This document shows positions 52,001 to 60,159 of a DNA stretch of 64,000 bases, one piece after another. Positions within the stretch are counted from its first letter, which is position 1. Each line of letters begins with the position of its first letter. This stretch comes from Photobacterium frigidiphilum (GTDB lineage: Bacteria > Pseudomonadota > Gammaproteobacteria > Enterobacterales > Vibrionaceae). The notes beneath the pieces were generated by a model. It ran no database searches. It was not told the origin of the DNA and saw nothing but the letters and a program-made list of their open reading frames with translations. The DNA lies in NCBI RefSeq assembly GCF_003025615.1, contig NZ_PYMJ01000012.1:79027-143026 (forward strand), read 5' to 3'. Made by a program: the position numbers and the translations under genes.

Positions 52001-52793
52001 ACTTTGCTTGAGACACCACTAACGCAAGCTTACTTACATCAATATCACTGCCTTTTGCGGTTGCTACCAATTCCAATAAATTAACCGTTTGTGGGGTATC
52101 ACCATTGAGTTTGAAGTCTTTTATTGTAAAGCGCTCAATATCAAAAGACATTGGTAGTACGACTTCCGGCAATACAATTGGTTGAGAGGGGGAATCTGCA
52201 ACACTCTCAGCCGATTCGCTACCTTCAGCTTCAGGTGGTGATGCTAATGTGAGGTCTATCCCTTGCCAGTCTGTTGGCTTCAAGATGACATGACTACCTT
52301 CAAGCTCAGCAGCTGTTGAAAATTGCTTCCAAGCAACTTTATTGCCTAGAATATCTAGCTCAATATCATCGAGTCGAACTCGATCAATACGGATCGGTAA
52401 TGGCATTACTATTTCAGTAATTGGATCTGTTTCTGGTTCAACATCAGTGTCTGGCTGAGAAGCAGGCAGCTCTGGCATCGAAAAACGTACACCTGTTAGC
52501 CCTAAATCTGTCACACAGATTTCAGGCATTAGTAGGCAACTATCATCTAACGTCAAATTCATGTTATCAGCCGACAGGTCGACGATGTCGTCTTTATATT
52601 GAATTTTATTTAACTGGAAACCCTTAAGTAATGCCCCACTGCTACTTTCAACAGATAATGCAGGTAACGCTTTCATTGCCCCCCATACCGCTATTTTTAC
52701 CCCTGCAGGAGTATAAAACAGGGACGCTATAGCAATGATAAGTAAGAGGATAAGAGCTAATAATCCCAATGATACACGCTTCAGCCAGATCAT
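49038..52793 (-). CDS. tamB: Translocation and assembly module subunit TamB
   Basis: Very large inner-membrane-anchored periplasmic protein, 1251 aa. One N-terminal helix ([21 protein letters not shown]) is followed by a long, repetitive beta-rich region of the AsmA/TamB bridge type, and the conserved C-terminal DUF490 domain (about 900-1251) ends [43 protein letters not shown]. Works with TamA across the envelope in outer-membrane protein insertion and phospholipid transport. Starts inside the tamA stop (4-bp overlap). Confidence 0.96.
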   Translation of the reverse strand: [1251 protein letters not shown]

Positions 52794-54526
52794 AATTCAG
52801 GTCCCAGAGTAAAGTGGAGCTGGAACTTGTCTTTTTCTTTCTCAAGCCCCCAAGCAAAATCAAGACGAATAGGGCCCACAGGGGATGCCCAACGTACGCC
52901 AACACCTGTACCGCTATACCATTCAGGATTACTGATCCATGCCGAACCATAATCGTAGAATACCGCCCCCCACCAATCCCCATAAACGCGGTATTGATAC
53001 TCTAGCGTTGAGGTTGCCATGTATTGCCCACCGACTAACAGACCACCATCATTTCGCGGAGCAATAGACTCATAACCATACCCGCGAATACTGTTATCAC
53101 CACCAGCAAAGAAACGCATAGACGGTGGCACATCTTCAATTTTCTCGGCTATCACGGCACCACCGTCAAGGCGTAAGATACCTCGATGATTTTCACCAGC
53201 ACTGCGAATCCAAGCGCTACGACCACGAAATCGGGCTAAACGCGTATCAGAACCTAAAGCAGGATCGGCATATTCAATTGATATTAACTGCTTATCACCC
53301 CACGTTGGCATAGCACCACCTCTGGCGCGGGTCTTGCTATAAGTAATGCCAGGAATGATCATGCTCAGAATGCCTTTCTCGCCATTCCCTTCCTTATCAA
53401 CGCCTTGCTTATAGTCTTCATATAACCAACGTAAGGAAGCAACACGCTTCCAATCTGATTCGAGCCGCCAGTGTCTTTCGAGACCAATGTTATACTCGAT
53501 ACTTTGCGTATCGTGATTATCAACATAACGAATACCACCAATGACCTGATAATAATCATTCAGAACATCATCAAGTGGAATTTTATACGCGGCCTCAATT
53601 TTAGGCTGCACCTTTGATAGTTCTGTTTTAATACTCAGACTATGCCCGGCACTATTTAGCCAAGGCTTCTTCCAGTTAAGCTTTAAACGCGTACCGACAT
53701 CTGTTGAATAACCGATACCCGTTTCAATTTGATTACGAACTTGAGGAGCTAAATTTACAGCAATAGGCACAGTTCCATCATCTAAATGCTGTACATCTCC
53801 ACCAACAAATATCGAAGAAAACCAACCGACGGTGGATAAACGCTGATTAAATTCACCCAATTTAGATGCTAAATACGGGTCATCTTTTTCAAATGGGATC
53901 AACGATTGCAATCGGTCTTCATCAATTTGGCTACCAGTAAACGTCGTGTCACCAAAGTTATATCGTCGTCCACTGGAAAATTCGATGGTAATGAAAGCTT
54001 CATTACGAGAGGGGGCTACTTCAATTACGCTCTTAGTTAAAGAGGCATCAAAGTAACCTTTACGCAAAGCTAAACTTGAAAGTGATGATTTGAGGGATTC
54101 ATATTTACCGTGATTCAACGATTCGCCTAATCCTAAGCCGCTACCTTTCACCAATCCAATAAAATCAGGATCACTTTCTGCCATACCTAAAAGTACAATA
54201 TGACTTTTCGCAATATGTGTAATAGGCCCTTTCTCAACCGTAACGGCAATGGATGACTTCTTATCGTCGTCTTTAATCTCATAGGTAAATATTGGTTGAT
54301 AGTATCCTAACGCTTTTAATGCGTTTTCAATTTCATCTTCCAATTGCTCTCGAAAACGCAGCGTTGTACTGTAATCATCTTTAGGGATCGCAGAAACATA
54401 AGCATCCACATTATCCTGAAGATTCCCTTTTAATCCCTTTATGGTTAGCGACGTATTTGCTAACACTGGCGTAGCGAAAACCATCGCAACAACGGTCAAA
54501 CCAAACCGCTTTAAAACATCATTCAT
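52790..54526 (-). CDS. tamA: Outer-membrane protein TamA (Omp85 family)
   Basis: 578 aa. Signal peptide (KRFGLTVVAMVFATPVLA), three POTRA domains (about 25-265) and a C-terminal 16-strand barrel with the Omp85 hallmarks GGDNSIRGYGYESIAPRNDGGLLVGG and WASPVGPIRLDFAWG. It ends LHFTLGPEL. It partners TamB, whose gene overlaps it by 4 bp. Divergent from msrA, as in E. coli. Confidence 0.96.
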   Translation of the reverse strand: MNDVLKRFGLTVVAMVFATPVLANTSLTIKGLKGNLQDNVDAYVSAIPKDDYSTTLRFREQLEDEIENALKALGYYQPIFTYEIKDDDKKSSIAVTVEKGPITHIAKSHIVLLGMAESDPDFIGLVKGSGLGLGESLNHGKYESLKSSLSSLALRKGYFDASLTKSVIEVAPSRNEAFITIEFSSGRRYNFGDTTFTGSQIDEDRLQSLIPFEKDDPYLASKLGEFNQRLSTVGWFSSIFVGGDVQHLDDGTVPIAVNLAPQVRNQIETGIGYSTDVGTRLKLNWKKPWLNSAGHSLSIKTELSKVQPKIEAAYKIPLDDVLNDYYQVIGGIRYVDNHDTQSIEYNIGLERHWRLESDWKRVASLRWLYEDYKQGVDKEGNGEKGILSMIIPGITYSKTRARGGAMPTWGDKQLISIEYADPALGSDTRLARFRGRSAWIRSAGENHRGILRLDGGAVIAEKIEDVPPSMRFFAGGDNSIRGYGYESIAPRNDGGLLVGGQYMATSTLEYQYRVYGDWWGAVFYDYGSAWISNPEWYSGTGVGVRWASPVGPIRLDFAWGLEKEKDKFQLHFTLGPEL

Positions 54527-54694
54527 TATTATTTTGCTTCATTGGTAAAGTTTCATCTCAATCAGATGCCGAAATTATTGTGACAAAGCAAAAGACTACT
54601 GCCAATCTCTCATCCCTGAAAAGCATTGAATATTGATTATTGGTAAACAATCCTCTATTTTCTATCTAAAAGACAGTGTAAAAAGGATATAACA

Positions 54695-55330
54695 ATGTCA
54701 CCAAACAAACATAATTTAATCGCACCAGAAACAGCTTTAATTGGGCGAGCAACATCCATTACCCCATCATTACCACATGCGGTGAATGGCACAATATTAA
54801 ATGATGAAAAGCCTAGTAATTACAGCGAAATCATCATCGGCATGGGCTGTTTCTGGGGGGCTGAACGCTTATTTTGGAATCTACCAGGCATCTATAGTAC
54901 AGCTGTTGGTTATAGTGGTGGTTTCACTCCTAACCCTACCTATGAGGAAGTTTGCTCGGGTAAAACAGGGCATTCAGAAGTTGTCAGAATTATTTATGAT
55001 CCTTTAATTACCTCTTTAGAACAGATTTTAACTTTATTTTGGGAAAGTCATAATCCAACTCAAGGTATGCAACAAGGTAATGATATTGGCACTCAATATC
55101 GCTCAGTCATTTATACAACAACACCTAATCAGCTCACATATGCTCAGCACAGCAAGCAATGTTATCAACAATCTCTTGAACAACAACAATTAGAAAGCCC
55201 TATTACAACGGAAATAGAGCCTGCCGGTACATTCTATTTTGCAGAAGATTATCATCAACAATATCTAGTAAAAAACCCTAACGGCTATTGTGGATTAGGA
55301 GGAACAGGGGTGTGCTTCATACCTCTATAA
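54695..55330 (+). CDS. msrA: Peptide methionine-S-sulfoxide reductase MsrA
   Basis: Repairs methionine-S-sulfoxide in proteins. 211 aa, the long E. coli-like form with an N-terminal extension (about 1-45) before the catalytic motif [15 protein letters not shown], whose cysteine is the nucleophile. [36 protein letters not shown] sequence follows, with recycling cysteine in the C-terminal [15 protein letters not shown] lies upstream. No signal peptide. Confidence 0.96.
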   Translation: MSPNKHNLIAPETALIGRATSITPSLPHAVNGTILNDEKPSNYSEIIIGMGCFWGAERLFWNLPGIYSTAVGYSGGFTPNPTYEEVCSGKTGHSEVVRIIYDPLITSLEQILTLFWESHNPTQGMQQGNDIGTQYRSVIYTTTPNQLTYAQHSKQCYQQSLEQQQLESPITTEIEPAGTFYFAEDYHQQYLVKNPNGYCGLGGTGVCFIPL

Positions 55331-55373
55331 GCACAGTAACCATATTTGCAGCCAGAGACCCTATAAGCTCTGG

Positions 55374-55586
55374 CTACATAGTGCCTTCTAACGCCAAGCA
55401 CTGAATCTCACGATTTACTTCTGAAAGTGTACTCAATGCTTTCAAATCGTGTTTTTTCGACGGTAATAATCGACCATAATCAAATTCAAAAGCTCCAATG
55501 CCGACAATAAATAAACGTCCTCGGAAGTAGCTTTTCACATAACGGGCAATTTGATTCGGCCTGTATTGTTTAAATATTCTAAGCAT
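55374..55586 (-). CDS. ytfK: YtfK, DUF1107 stringent-response modulator
   Basis: A 70-aa protein with the DUF1107 pattern: FKQYRPNQIARYVKSYFRGRL, then FIVGIGAFEFDYGRLL and LSTLSEVNREIQCL, aligned along its whole length with E. coli YtfK (as I recall: YNPLQVAKYVKTLFRGRLY, GAFEFDKG, MSEVNRQV). E. coli YtfK is reported to promote (p)ppGpp build-up through SpoT under phosphate or fatty-acid starvation; the same role here is inferred. An AGAGGG ribosome site precedes the ATG. Its place between msrA and ytfJ matches the E. coli neighbourhood. Confidence 0.88.
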   Translation of the reverse strand: MLRIFKQYRPNQIARYVKSYFRGRLFIVGIGAFEFDYGRLLPSKKHDLKALSTLSEVNREIQCLALEGTM

Positions 55587-55891
55587 AAATCCCTCTCTAT
55601 AATGATCATAATAGTAGACCTTGGATCATCACTTTTGTTTCAACCAATGTAATGACTTATGCATTTTTTTCGCCAGTTTGCATTTTAGGGGCGGCTACGA
55701 GCTGAGCATATCAATAAGCAAAAACTCATTGATACAATAGCTAAACGTTGTTCTTCATGTGTCAGCTCTTCGTTATTTGAATAGAATTCATACCTTTTAG
55801 TGATAAAGGTCGATTATTCTGCACTGGTTTAACCAGATCACGATAAGTTAACTAAGATAATGAGGTATCTAACAAAAATGGATTTAATACA
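55587..55891. other. ytfK-ytfJ divergent intergenic region
   Basis: 305 bp holding promoters for both neighbours. A small palindrome CTGGTT-T-AACCAG lies at 55824-55836. A five-codon frame (MDLIQ) ends on the ytfJ ATG, but its ribosome site is poorly spaced. No other gene seen. Confidence 0.4.
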
Positions 55892-56446
55892 ATGAATAAG
55901 AAGCCAATGATTGTGCTATTCGCTGCCGCCTTATTACCTGCAATGGTAAGTGCTCATAACATTCAATTAGGAAAAAAAACACCTAGCGTCTCGGTAGCAG
56001 ATAAAGGTGAGATTGTACTAAGCAACGATGAAATCGCGTATCAAGAATGGGATAACTCGGCTCTAGTCGGAAAGGTACGTGTAATTCAAGCAATAGCTGG
56101 CCGCAGCGCAGCCAAAGAAATGAACGCAGAATTTATTGAAGCAATAAAGGTTGCTCAATTGCCTGACGAAAACTATCAAACAACCACAATAATTAATCAA
56201 GATGATTCGATGTGGGGCACTGGTGGATTTGTAAAGTCATCAGCTGAAGACAGCAAGCGAGATTTTTCATGGTCATCGATGGTGCTAGATGCTTCAGGTT
56301 CAGTGCAGTCCGCTTGGGATTTACAGAAAGAAAGCTCTGCAATTATAGTGTTAGATAAACAAGGTAATGTCTTGTTTATTAAGGAAGGAAAGCTAACTTC
56401 AACTGAAGTGAAGCAAGCAATAACGTTAGTAAAAGAAAATATATAA
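55892..56446 (+). CDS. ytfJ: Periplasmic YtfJ-family protein
   Basis: 184 aa with a signal peptide (MIVLFAAALLPAMVSA) and a thioredoxin-like fold typical of the YtfJ family. Strong matches to E. coli YtfJ run through the chain: VADKGEIVLSNDEIAYQEWD, LVGKVRVIQAIAGRSAAKEMNAEFIEAIK, LPDENYQTTTIINQDD and ESSAIIVLDKQGNVLF. It has no Cys pair, so it is not a classical thiol reductase. Function not established. Located next to ytfK in the tam cluster. Confidence 0.88.
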   Translation: MNKKPMIVLFAAALLPAMVSAHNIQLGKKTPSVSVADKGEIVLSNDEIAYQEWDNSALVGKVRVIQAIAGRSAAKEMNAEFIEAIKVAQLPDENYQTTTIINQDDSMWGTGGFVKSSAEDSKRDFSWSSMVLDASGSVQSAWDLQKESSAIIVLDKQGNVLFIKEGKLTSTEVKQAITLVKENI

Positions 56447-56495
56447 TTACATACGATTCCACTTTTATTTAACTAAGTCATGAACAGCACAGAAA

Positions 56496-56518
56496 GTAAT
56501 GTTATATTATTACATTAC
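56496..56518. promoter_or_regulatory. Zur (zinc uptake regulator) box
   Basis: 23 bp, GTAATGTTATATTATTACATTAC. It matches the gamma-proteobacterial Zur consensus GAAATGTTATANTATAACATTTC (recalled) at 20 of 23 positions. The flanks extend the palindrome to 10-bp arms (AAAGTAATGT / ACATTACTTT). It directly precedes the zinc-uptake operon, only 8 bp before the first start codon. Zinc-bound Zur should repress from here. Confidence 0.8.
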
Positions 56519-56526
56519 TTTTGTTC

Positions 56527-56832
56527 ATGGCGATTTCATACGTGATTAAACATCGATACCTTCGCTTTTTGCGTACTACAATAAGTGTATTGATTGTTCT
56601 AATCTCAGTGATTGGACCGCTTTCGGCTTTACATAAATTAGAAGCACTAAGCGCCGAGCATCAGATTCAAGATTGTAATATCTGTCACCTCGCGCATATT
56701 GCGACACCGACGGAAACAAATGACCTAATTGAGAGATATCCCTCTCCTATCTCACCATTTATCCCGCCTCCTCAGCAAGGCTTCTATACGCCAACAGTAC
56801 AACAAGCAAGAGCACCGCCGTTGAATTCCTAA
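56527..56832 (+). CDS. Small membrane-anchored CxxC protein, first gene of zinc operon
   Basis: About 101 aa. One N-terminal hydrophobic segment (FLRTTISVLIVLISVIGPLSA) acts as signal peptide or anchor, then a periplasmic tail with QDCNICHLAHIA (a CxxCH motif with a further His, likely metal-binding) and a Pro-rich end (SPISPFIPPPQQGF). The ATG at 56527 is used; an in-frame TTG at 56521 lies closer to the Zur box, and no good ribosome site is present for either, so a leaderless or later GTG start (56542) is possible. Function unknown, but the operon position and the Cys/His motif suggest zinc handling. Confidence 0.65.
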   Translation: MAISYVIKHRYLRFLRTTISVLIVLISVIGPLSALHKLEALSAEHQIQDCNICHLAHIATPTETNDLIERYPSPISPFIPPPQQGFYTPTVQQARAPPLNS

Positions 56833-56871
56833 TCAAAAAGAACCTCTTTAATTTTAAACTTAGGAATCATA

Positions 56872-57642
56872 ATGACTTTTCCATCAAACATTTCAGCCCT
56901 TGCGATCGCCGTTAGTACTTTAGTTTCAACTGTAGCTTTTGCTGATGATAGCTTTCGTCAACACGATGCTCATATCCATGGTGTAGTAGAACTCAATATT
57001 GCCCAAGATGGTAATGACCTTCTTTTAGAGATCACAGCACCAGGCTCCGATATTGTCGGATTCGAGCATGCACCTCAAACCCAAGAACAAACTCAATCCA
57101 TACAGCAAGCAATGTTAACTCTGAAAAAAACGTCGTCTCTTTTTGAAATTAACTCCGATGCAAATTGCGAATTAACGGATAGCTATGTCAATCAGTCTCT
57201 ATCCAAGCAGAATGATGACCATGACCACAGCGATCATGATGACCACGACCACAGCAATCATGATGACCACGACCACAGCAATCATGATGACCACGACCAC
57301 AGCAATCATGATGACCACGACCACAGCAATCATGATGACCACGACCACAGCAATCATGATGACCACGACCACAGCGATCATGATGACCACGACCACAGCA
57401 ATCATGATGACCACGACCACAGCAATCATGATGACCACGACCACAGCGATCATGCTAATAAGCATGGTGAATTTACAGCGCAGTACAGTTTCAGCTGTAA
57501 AAATATAGCTCAATTAAATGAAATAAAACTAAACTGGTTCAATCACTTCCCATCGACAGAAAAAATATCAGTTCAAGCTATTACCGATAAAAGTCAGCAA
57601 GCTAATCAACTAAGTAAAAATAACGCTACTTTAAAATTTTAG
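56872..57642 (+). CDS. zrgA: ZrgA-type zinc-binding protein (DUF2796) with tandem His repeat
   Basis: Periplasmic zinc binder, 256 aa. Signal peptide (SALAIAVSTLVSTVAFA), then an N-terminal domain starting DSFRQHDAHIHGVVELNIAQDG, the ZrgA/DUF2796 hallmark. A low-complexity block (residues about 115-194) consists of ten consecutive DDHDHS(N/D)H units, each 24 bp in DNA. The C-terminal domain (about 200-256) closes the fold. An AGGA site precedes the ATG, 39 bp after the upstream gene. In Vibrio cholerae the ZrgABCDE system imports zinc; the same role is inferred from the neighbouring ABC genes and Zur box. Confidence 0.9.
   Translation: MTFPSNISALAIAVSTLVSTVAFADDSFRQHDAHIHGVVELNIAQDGNDLLLEITAPGSDIVGFEHAPQTQEQTQSIQQAMLTLKKTSSLFEINSDANCELTDSYVNQSLSKQNDDHDHSDHDDHDHSNHDDHDHSNHDDHDHSNHDDHDHSNHDDHDHSNHDDHDHSDHDDHDHSNHDDHDHSNHDDHDHSDHANKHGEFTAQYSFSCKNIAQLNEIKLNWFNHFPSTEKISVQAITDKSQQANQLSKNNATLKF
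57214..57453 (+). repeat. Ten tandem 24-bp repeats inside zrgA
   Basis: Unit GATGACCACGACCACAGC + (A/G)AT + CAT, read as D-D-H-D-H-S-(N/D)-H. Units 1, 7 and 10 have Asp, the others Asn. Only the first unit differs in codon 3 (CAT for CAC). Near-perfect DNA identity implies recent expansion or repeated correction. Gives 30 histidines. Confidence 0.97.
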
Positions 57643-57685
57643 TCATAATAGGGGGTAACATACCCCCCTATTCTTGGGAGATATG

Positions 57686-58381
57686 ATGGTAATTATTGAA
57701 CTTAATAAATTGACGTTTCGCTGGCCAGAGCAACAAACTGACTTACTTAGCATCGCTAATTTAAAAATTAATAAAGGTGAAAAGGTCTTCTTAAAAGGTC
57801 CCAGTGGAAGCGGTAAATCGAGCCTTCTAAGCTTACTTGCAGGGATCACACAACCGACTTCAGGCCGTGTGGACTTATTAGGACAACAATTCAGTAAATT
57901 GAAACCGACGCAACGCGACAAATTTCGCGCAGATAACATTGGGTATATATTCCAAATGTTCAATCTGCTCCCTTACCTATCCGTTATAGATAATGTATTA
58001 CTACCTTGCCGATTCTCGAATCAAAGAAAACAAAAAATCCAAGGACACCTTGAGAACGAAGCTAAACGCCTTTTACAACAACTTCACTTACCTGATGATT
58101 GCTTACATAGACCTATATCAGAACTTAGTATTGGTCAACAACAACGGGTTGCTGCAGCAAGAGCTTTGATTGGCAAGCCTGAGTTACTCATTGCAGATGA
58201 ACCAACTTCAGCATTAGATCATGATAATAGAGAGGCTTTTATTAAATTGCTCATGAATGAATGTAACGATGCGGGTATAACGCTCTTATTTGTAAGCCAT
58301 GACACCACCCTAGAACCTCTTTTTAGTCGTAGCATCGCTCTAAACGATATTAATCTAGCAACTCAAGCAGGTGTTCAATGA
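57686..58381 (+). CDS. Zinc-operon ABC transporter ATP-binding protein (LolD/MacB type)
   Basis: ATPase, about 231 aa from the ATG at 57686, which follows GGGAG by 5 nt; a second ATG is at 57683 and an in-frame TTG at 57674. Walker A GPSGSGKSS (near residue 37), Q-loop FQMFNLLPYLSVIDNVLLP, signature LSIGQQQRVAAARAL and Walker B LLIADEPTSALD match the MacB/LolD/FtsE subclass rather than classic importers. Overlaps the permease gene by ATGA. Expected to drive the ZrgA system. Confidence 0.9.
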   Translation: MVIIELNKLTFRWPEQQTDLLSIANLKINKGEKVFLKGPSGSGKSSLLSLLAGITQPTSGRVDLLGQQFSKLKPTQRDKFRADNIGYIFQMFNLLPYLSVIDNVLLPCRFSNQRKQKIQGHLENEAKRLLQQLHLPDDCLHRPISELSIGQQQRVAAARALIGKPELLIADEPTSALDHDNREAFIKLLMNECNDAGITLLFVSHDTTLEPLFSRSIALNDINLATQAGVQ

Positions 58382-59637
58382 AGGCTATTTTAAGATTAGC
58401 ATGGCAAAGTCTAGTGAATAGAAGAACCACTGCCTTGTTAACGTTACTAACCGTAGCAATATCAGTCACTCTATTACTCGGTGTAGAGAGAGTCAGAACA
58501 CAAGCTAAAGCAAGCTTTGCAAATACGATATCCAATACTGATTTAATTGTCGGCTCCCGCTCAGGACAGGTTAACTTACTACTTTATTCAGTCTTCCGCA
58601 TAGGCAACGCGACCAACAATATAGACTGGCAAAGCTACCAAGAAATAAGTCAGCAACGTGCTGTAAAATGGGCAATCCCTATATCTCTAGGAGATTCTCA
58701 CCGCGGCTTTCGTGTAATAGGTACTAATGATAGTTACTTCAAGCACTATCAGTATGGACAAAAGCAACACCTAACTTTTAGTGACGGACGACCATTTAAC
58801 ACCTTATTTGAAACTGTAGTAGGTGCTGAAGTTGCCAAAAAATTAAACTATAAGATCAATGATGAAATTGTTATTGCCCACGGTATAAGTGACAAAAAAT
58901 TTAATCGTCACGATAACTTACCCTTCAAAGTTGTTGGAATATTAAAACCAACAGGCACACCAGTAGATAGAAGTGTGCATGTCTCTCTCGGAGCCATAGA
59001 AGCTATTCATGTGGGTTGGGAGTCAGGGGCAAGAATTGGGCAAACACCCGATGCCGCACAACTTGCTGAGCATCAATTCGAACCTAAGCAAATAACCGCC
59101 TTCATGTTGGGGTTAAATTCTAAAATACAGACCTTTGCTTTACAGAGATCCATTAATACTTATAAAAAAGAACCGCTCAGTGCCATTATGCCTGGTATAG
59201 CATTACATGAGCTATGGGGGATGATGTCGATTGCAGAGCAAGCACTATTAGTTGTGTCAGGGTTTGTAGTCATTGCAGGGCTACTTGGTATGTTAACCAG
59301 TTTGCTGACAAGCCTGAATGAAAGGCGTCGTGAAATGGCCATTCTAAGAGCAATGGGAGCTCGCCCAAGCCACATATTCTTTCTATTAATAAGTGAAGCG
59401 ACTGTTTTAACATCTGCAGGGATAGTCCTTGGCACAATACTACTTTACGTAGGGTTGTTTACACTTCAGCCAATGATACAACAGCAGTTTGGCTTTTTTA
59501 TAGAGGTAACATTATTGAGTACTTACGAACTAACTTTACTCGCCTTAGTACAAACAGCCGGAATCATCGTGGGCATTATTCCGGCAGTAAGAGCTTATAA
59601 GCATTCATTAGCAGATGGTATGACTATTAAAATATAA
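58378..59637 (+). CDS. Zinc-operon ABC permease (FtsX/MacB type)
   Basis: Inner-membrane protein, 419 aa, with four helices in the MacB pattern: one near residues 17-38 and three in the last third (about 290-410), separated by a large periplasmic domain (MacB-PCD, about 40-285). ASLNERRREMAILRAMGARPSHIFFLL-type sequence near residue 310 is the FtsX coupling signature. The 4-bp overlap with the ATPase indicates a fixed pair. MacB-type machines use transmembrane mechanics rather than a solute channel, so how this set moves zinc is unclear. Confidence 0.9.
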   Translation: MKAILRLAWQSLVNRRTTALLTLLTVAISVTLLLGVERVRTQAKASFANTISNTDLIVGSRSGQVNLLLYSVFRIGNATNNIDWQSYQEISQQRAVKWAIPISLGDSHRGFRVIGTNDSYFKHYQYGQKQHLTFSDGRPFNTLFETVVGAEVAKKLNYKINDEIVIAHGISDKKFNRHDNLPFKVVGILKPTGTPVDRSVHVSLGAIEAIHVGWESGARIGQTPDAAQLAEHQFEPKQITAFMLGLNSKIQTFALQRSINTYKKEPLSAIMPGIALHELWGMMSIAEQALLVVSGFVVIAGLLGMLTSLLTSLNERRREMAILRAMGARPSHIFFLLISEATVLTSAGIVLGTILLYVGLFTLQPMIQQQFGFFIEVTLLSTYELTLLALVQTAGIIVGIIPAVRAYKHSLADGMTIKI

Positions 59638-59648
59638 AGGATTCAATA

Positions 59649-60134
59649 ATGAAAAGATGGCTCATCGCAATTATCTTCTGTTTACCAACACTAAGTAACG
59701 CCGAAGATGTATTAACATTAGATTGGATTGATCTTGTTCCACAACAAGAGAGAAAGCTGTTAGATCAAAAAAATATGATGCCTTTATTAAATCATGATGG
59801 AGAGGCAGCAAAACAAACAATGATCGGCGCAGTAAGAGAAGAATTAAACGGTAGTGAAGTGAGAATACCAGGGTTTGTTATACCTTTAGAAGGAGACAAT
59901 AAGGTTGTAACTGAATTTTTACTTGTTCCTTACTTCGGAGCTTGTGTACATGTTCCACCGCCACCGCCTAACCAAATCATCTATGTTAAGTTCGCTAAAG
60001 GTGCACCTATTCAACAATTATGGGATGTTATCTATGTCGTGGGACGCTTAAAAACACAACATATAAGCCATGATATGGCTGAAGTTGGCTACTTATTAGA
60101 AGGGACTGCATTAGAAGAGTACGATGATATGTAG
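59649..60134 (+). CDS. Periplasmic DUF3299 protein of the zinc operon
   Basis: 161 aa with a signal peptide (WLIAIIFCLPTLSNA) and the DUF3299 pattern: EVRIPGFVIPLEGDNKVVTEFLLVPYFGACVHVPPPPPNQIIYV, including a conserved Cys and His in GACVHVP, and a later LEGTALEEYDDM. An AAGGA site precedes the ATG, 11 bp after the permease. Proteins of this family accompany MacB-type operons in marine bacteria. Last gene of the predicted five-gene operon. Function unknown; a metal-related role fits the neighbourhood. Confidence 0.88.
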   Translation: MKRWLIAIIFCLPTLSNAEDVLTLDWIDLVPQQERKLLDQKNMMPLLNHDGEAAKQTMIGAVREELNGSEVRIPGFVIPLEGDNKVVTEFLLVPYFGACVHVPPPPPNQIIYVKFAKGAPIQQLWDVIYVVGRLKTQHISHDMAEVGYLLEGTALEEYDDM

Positions 60135-60159
60135 TATCAAAATTCTAAACTAGTTATGA

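Noticed and set aside
55873..55894. Five-codon frame MDLIQ ending at the ytfJ start
   Set aside because: Ribosome site badly spaced and product too short to support as a gene.
57185..57513. Long open frames on both strands across the ZrgA repeat (107 aa and 104 aa)
   Set aside because: They exist only because a 24-bp unit without stops is repeated ten times; the products are meaningless repeats of MTTTTAI and VVVIMIA types.
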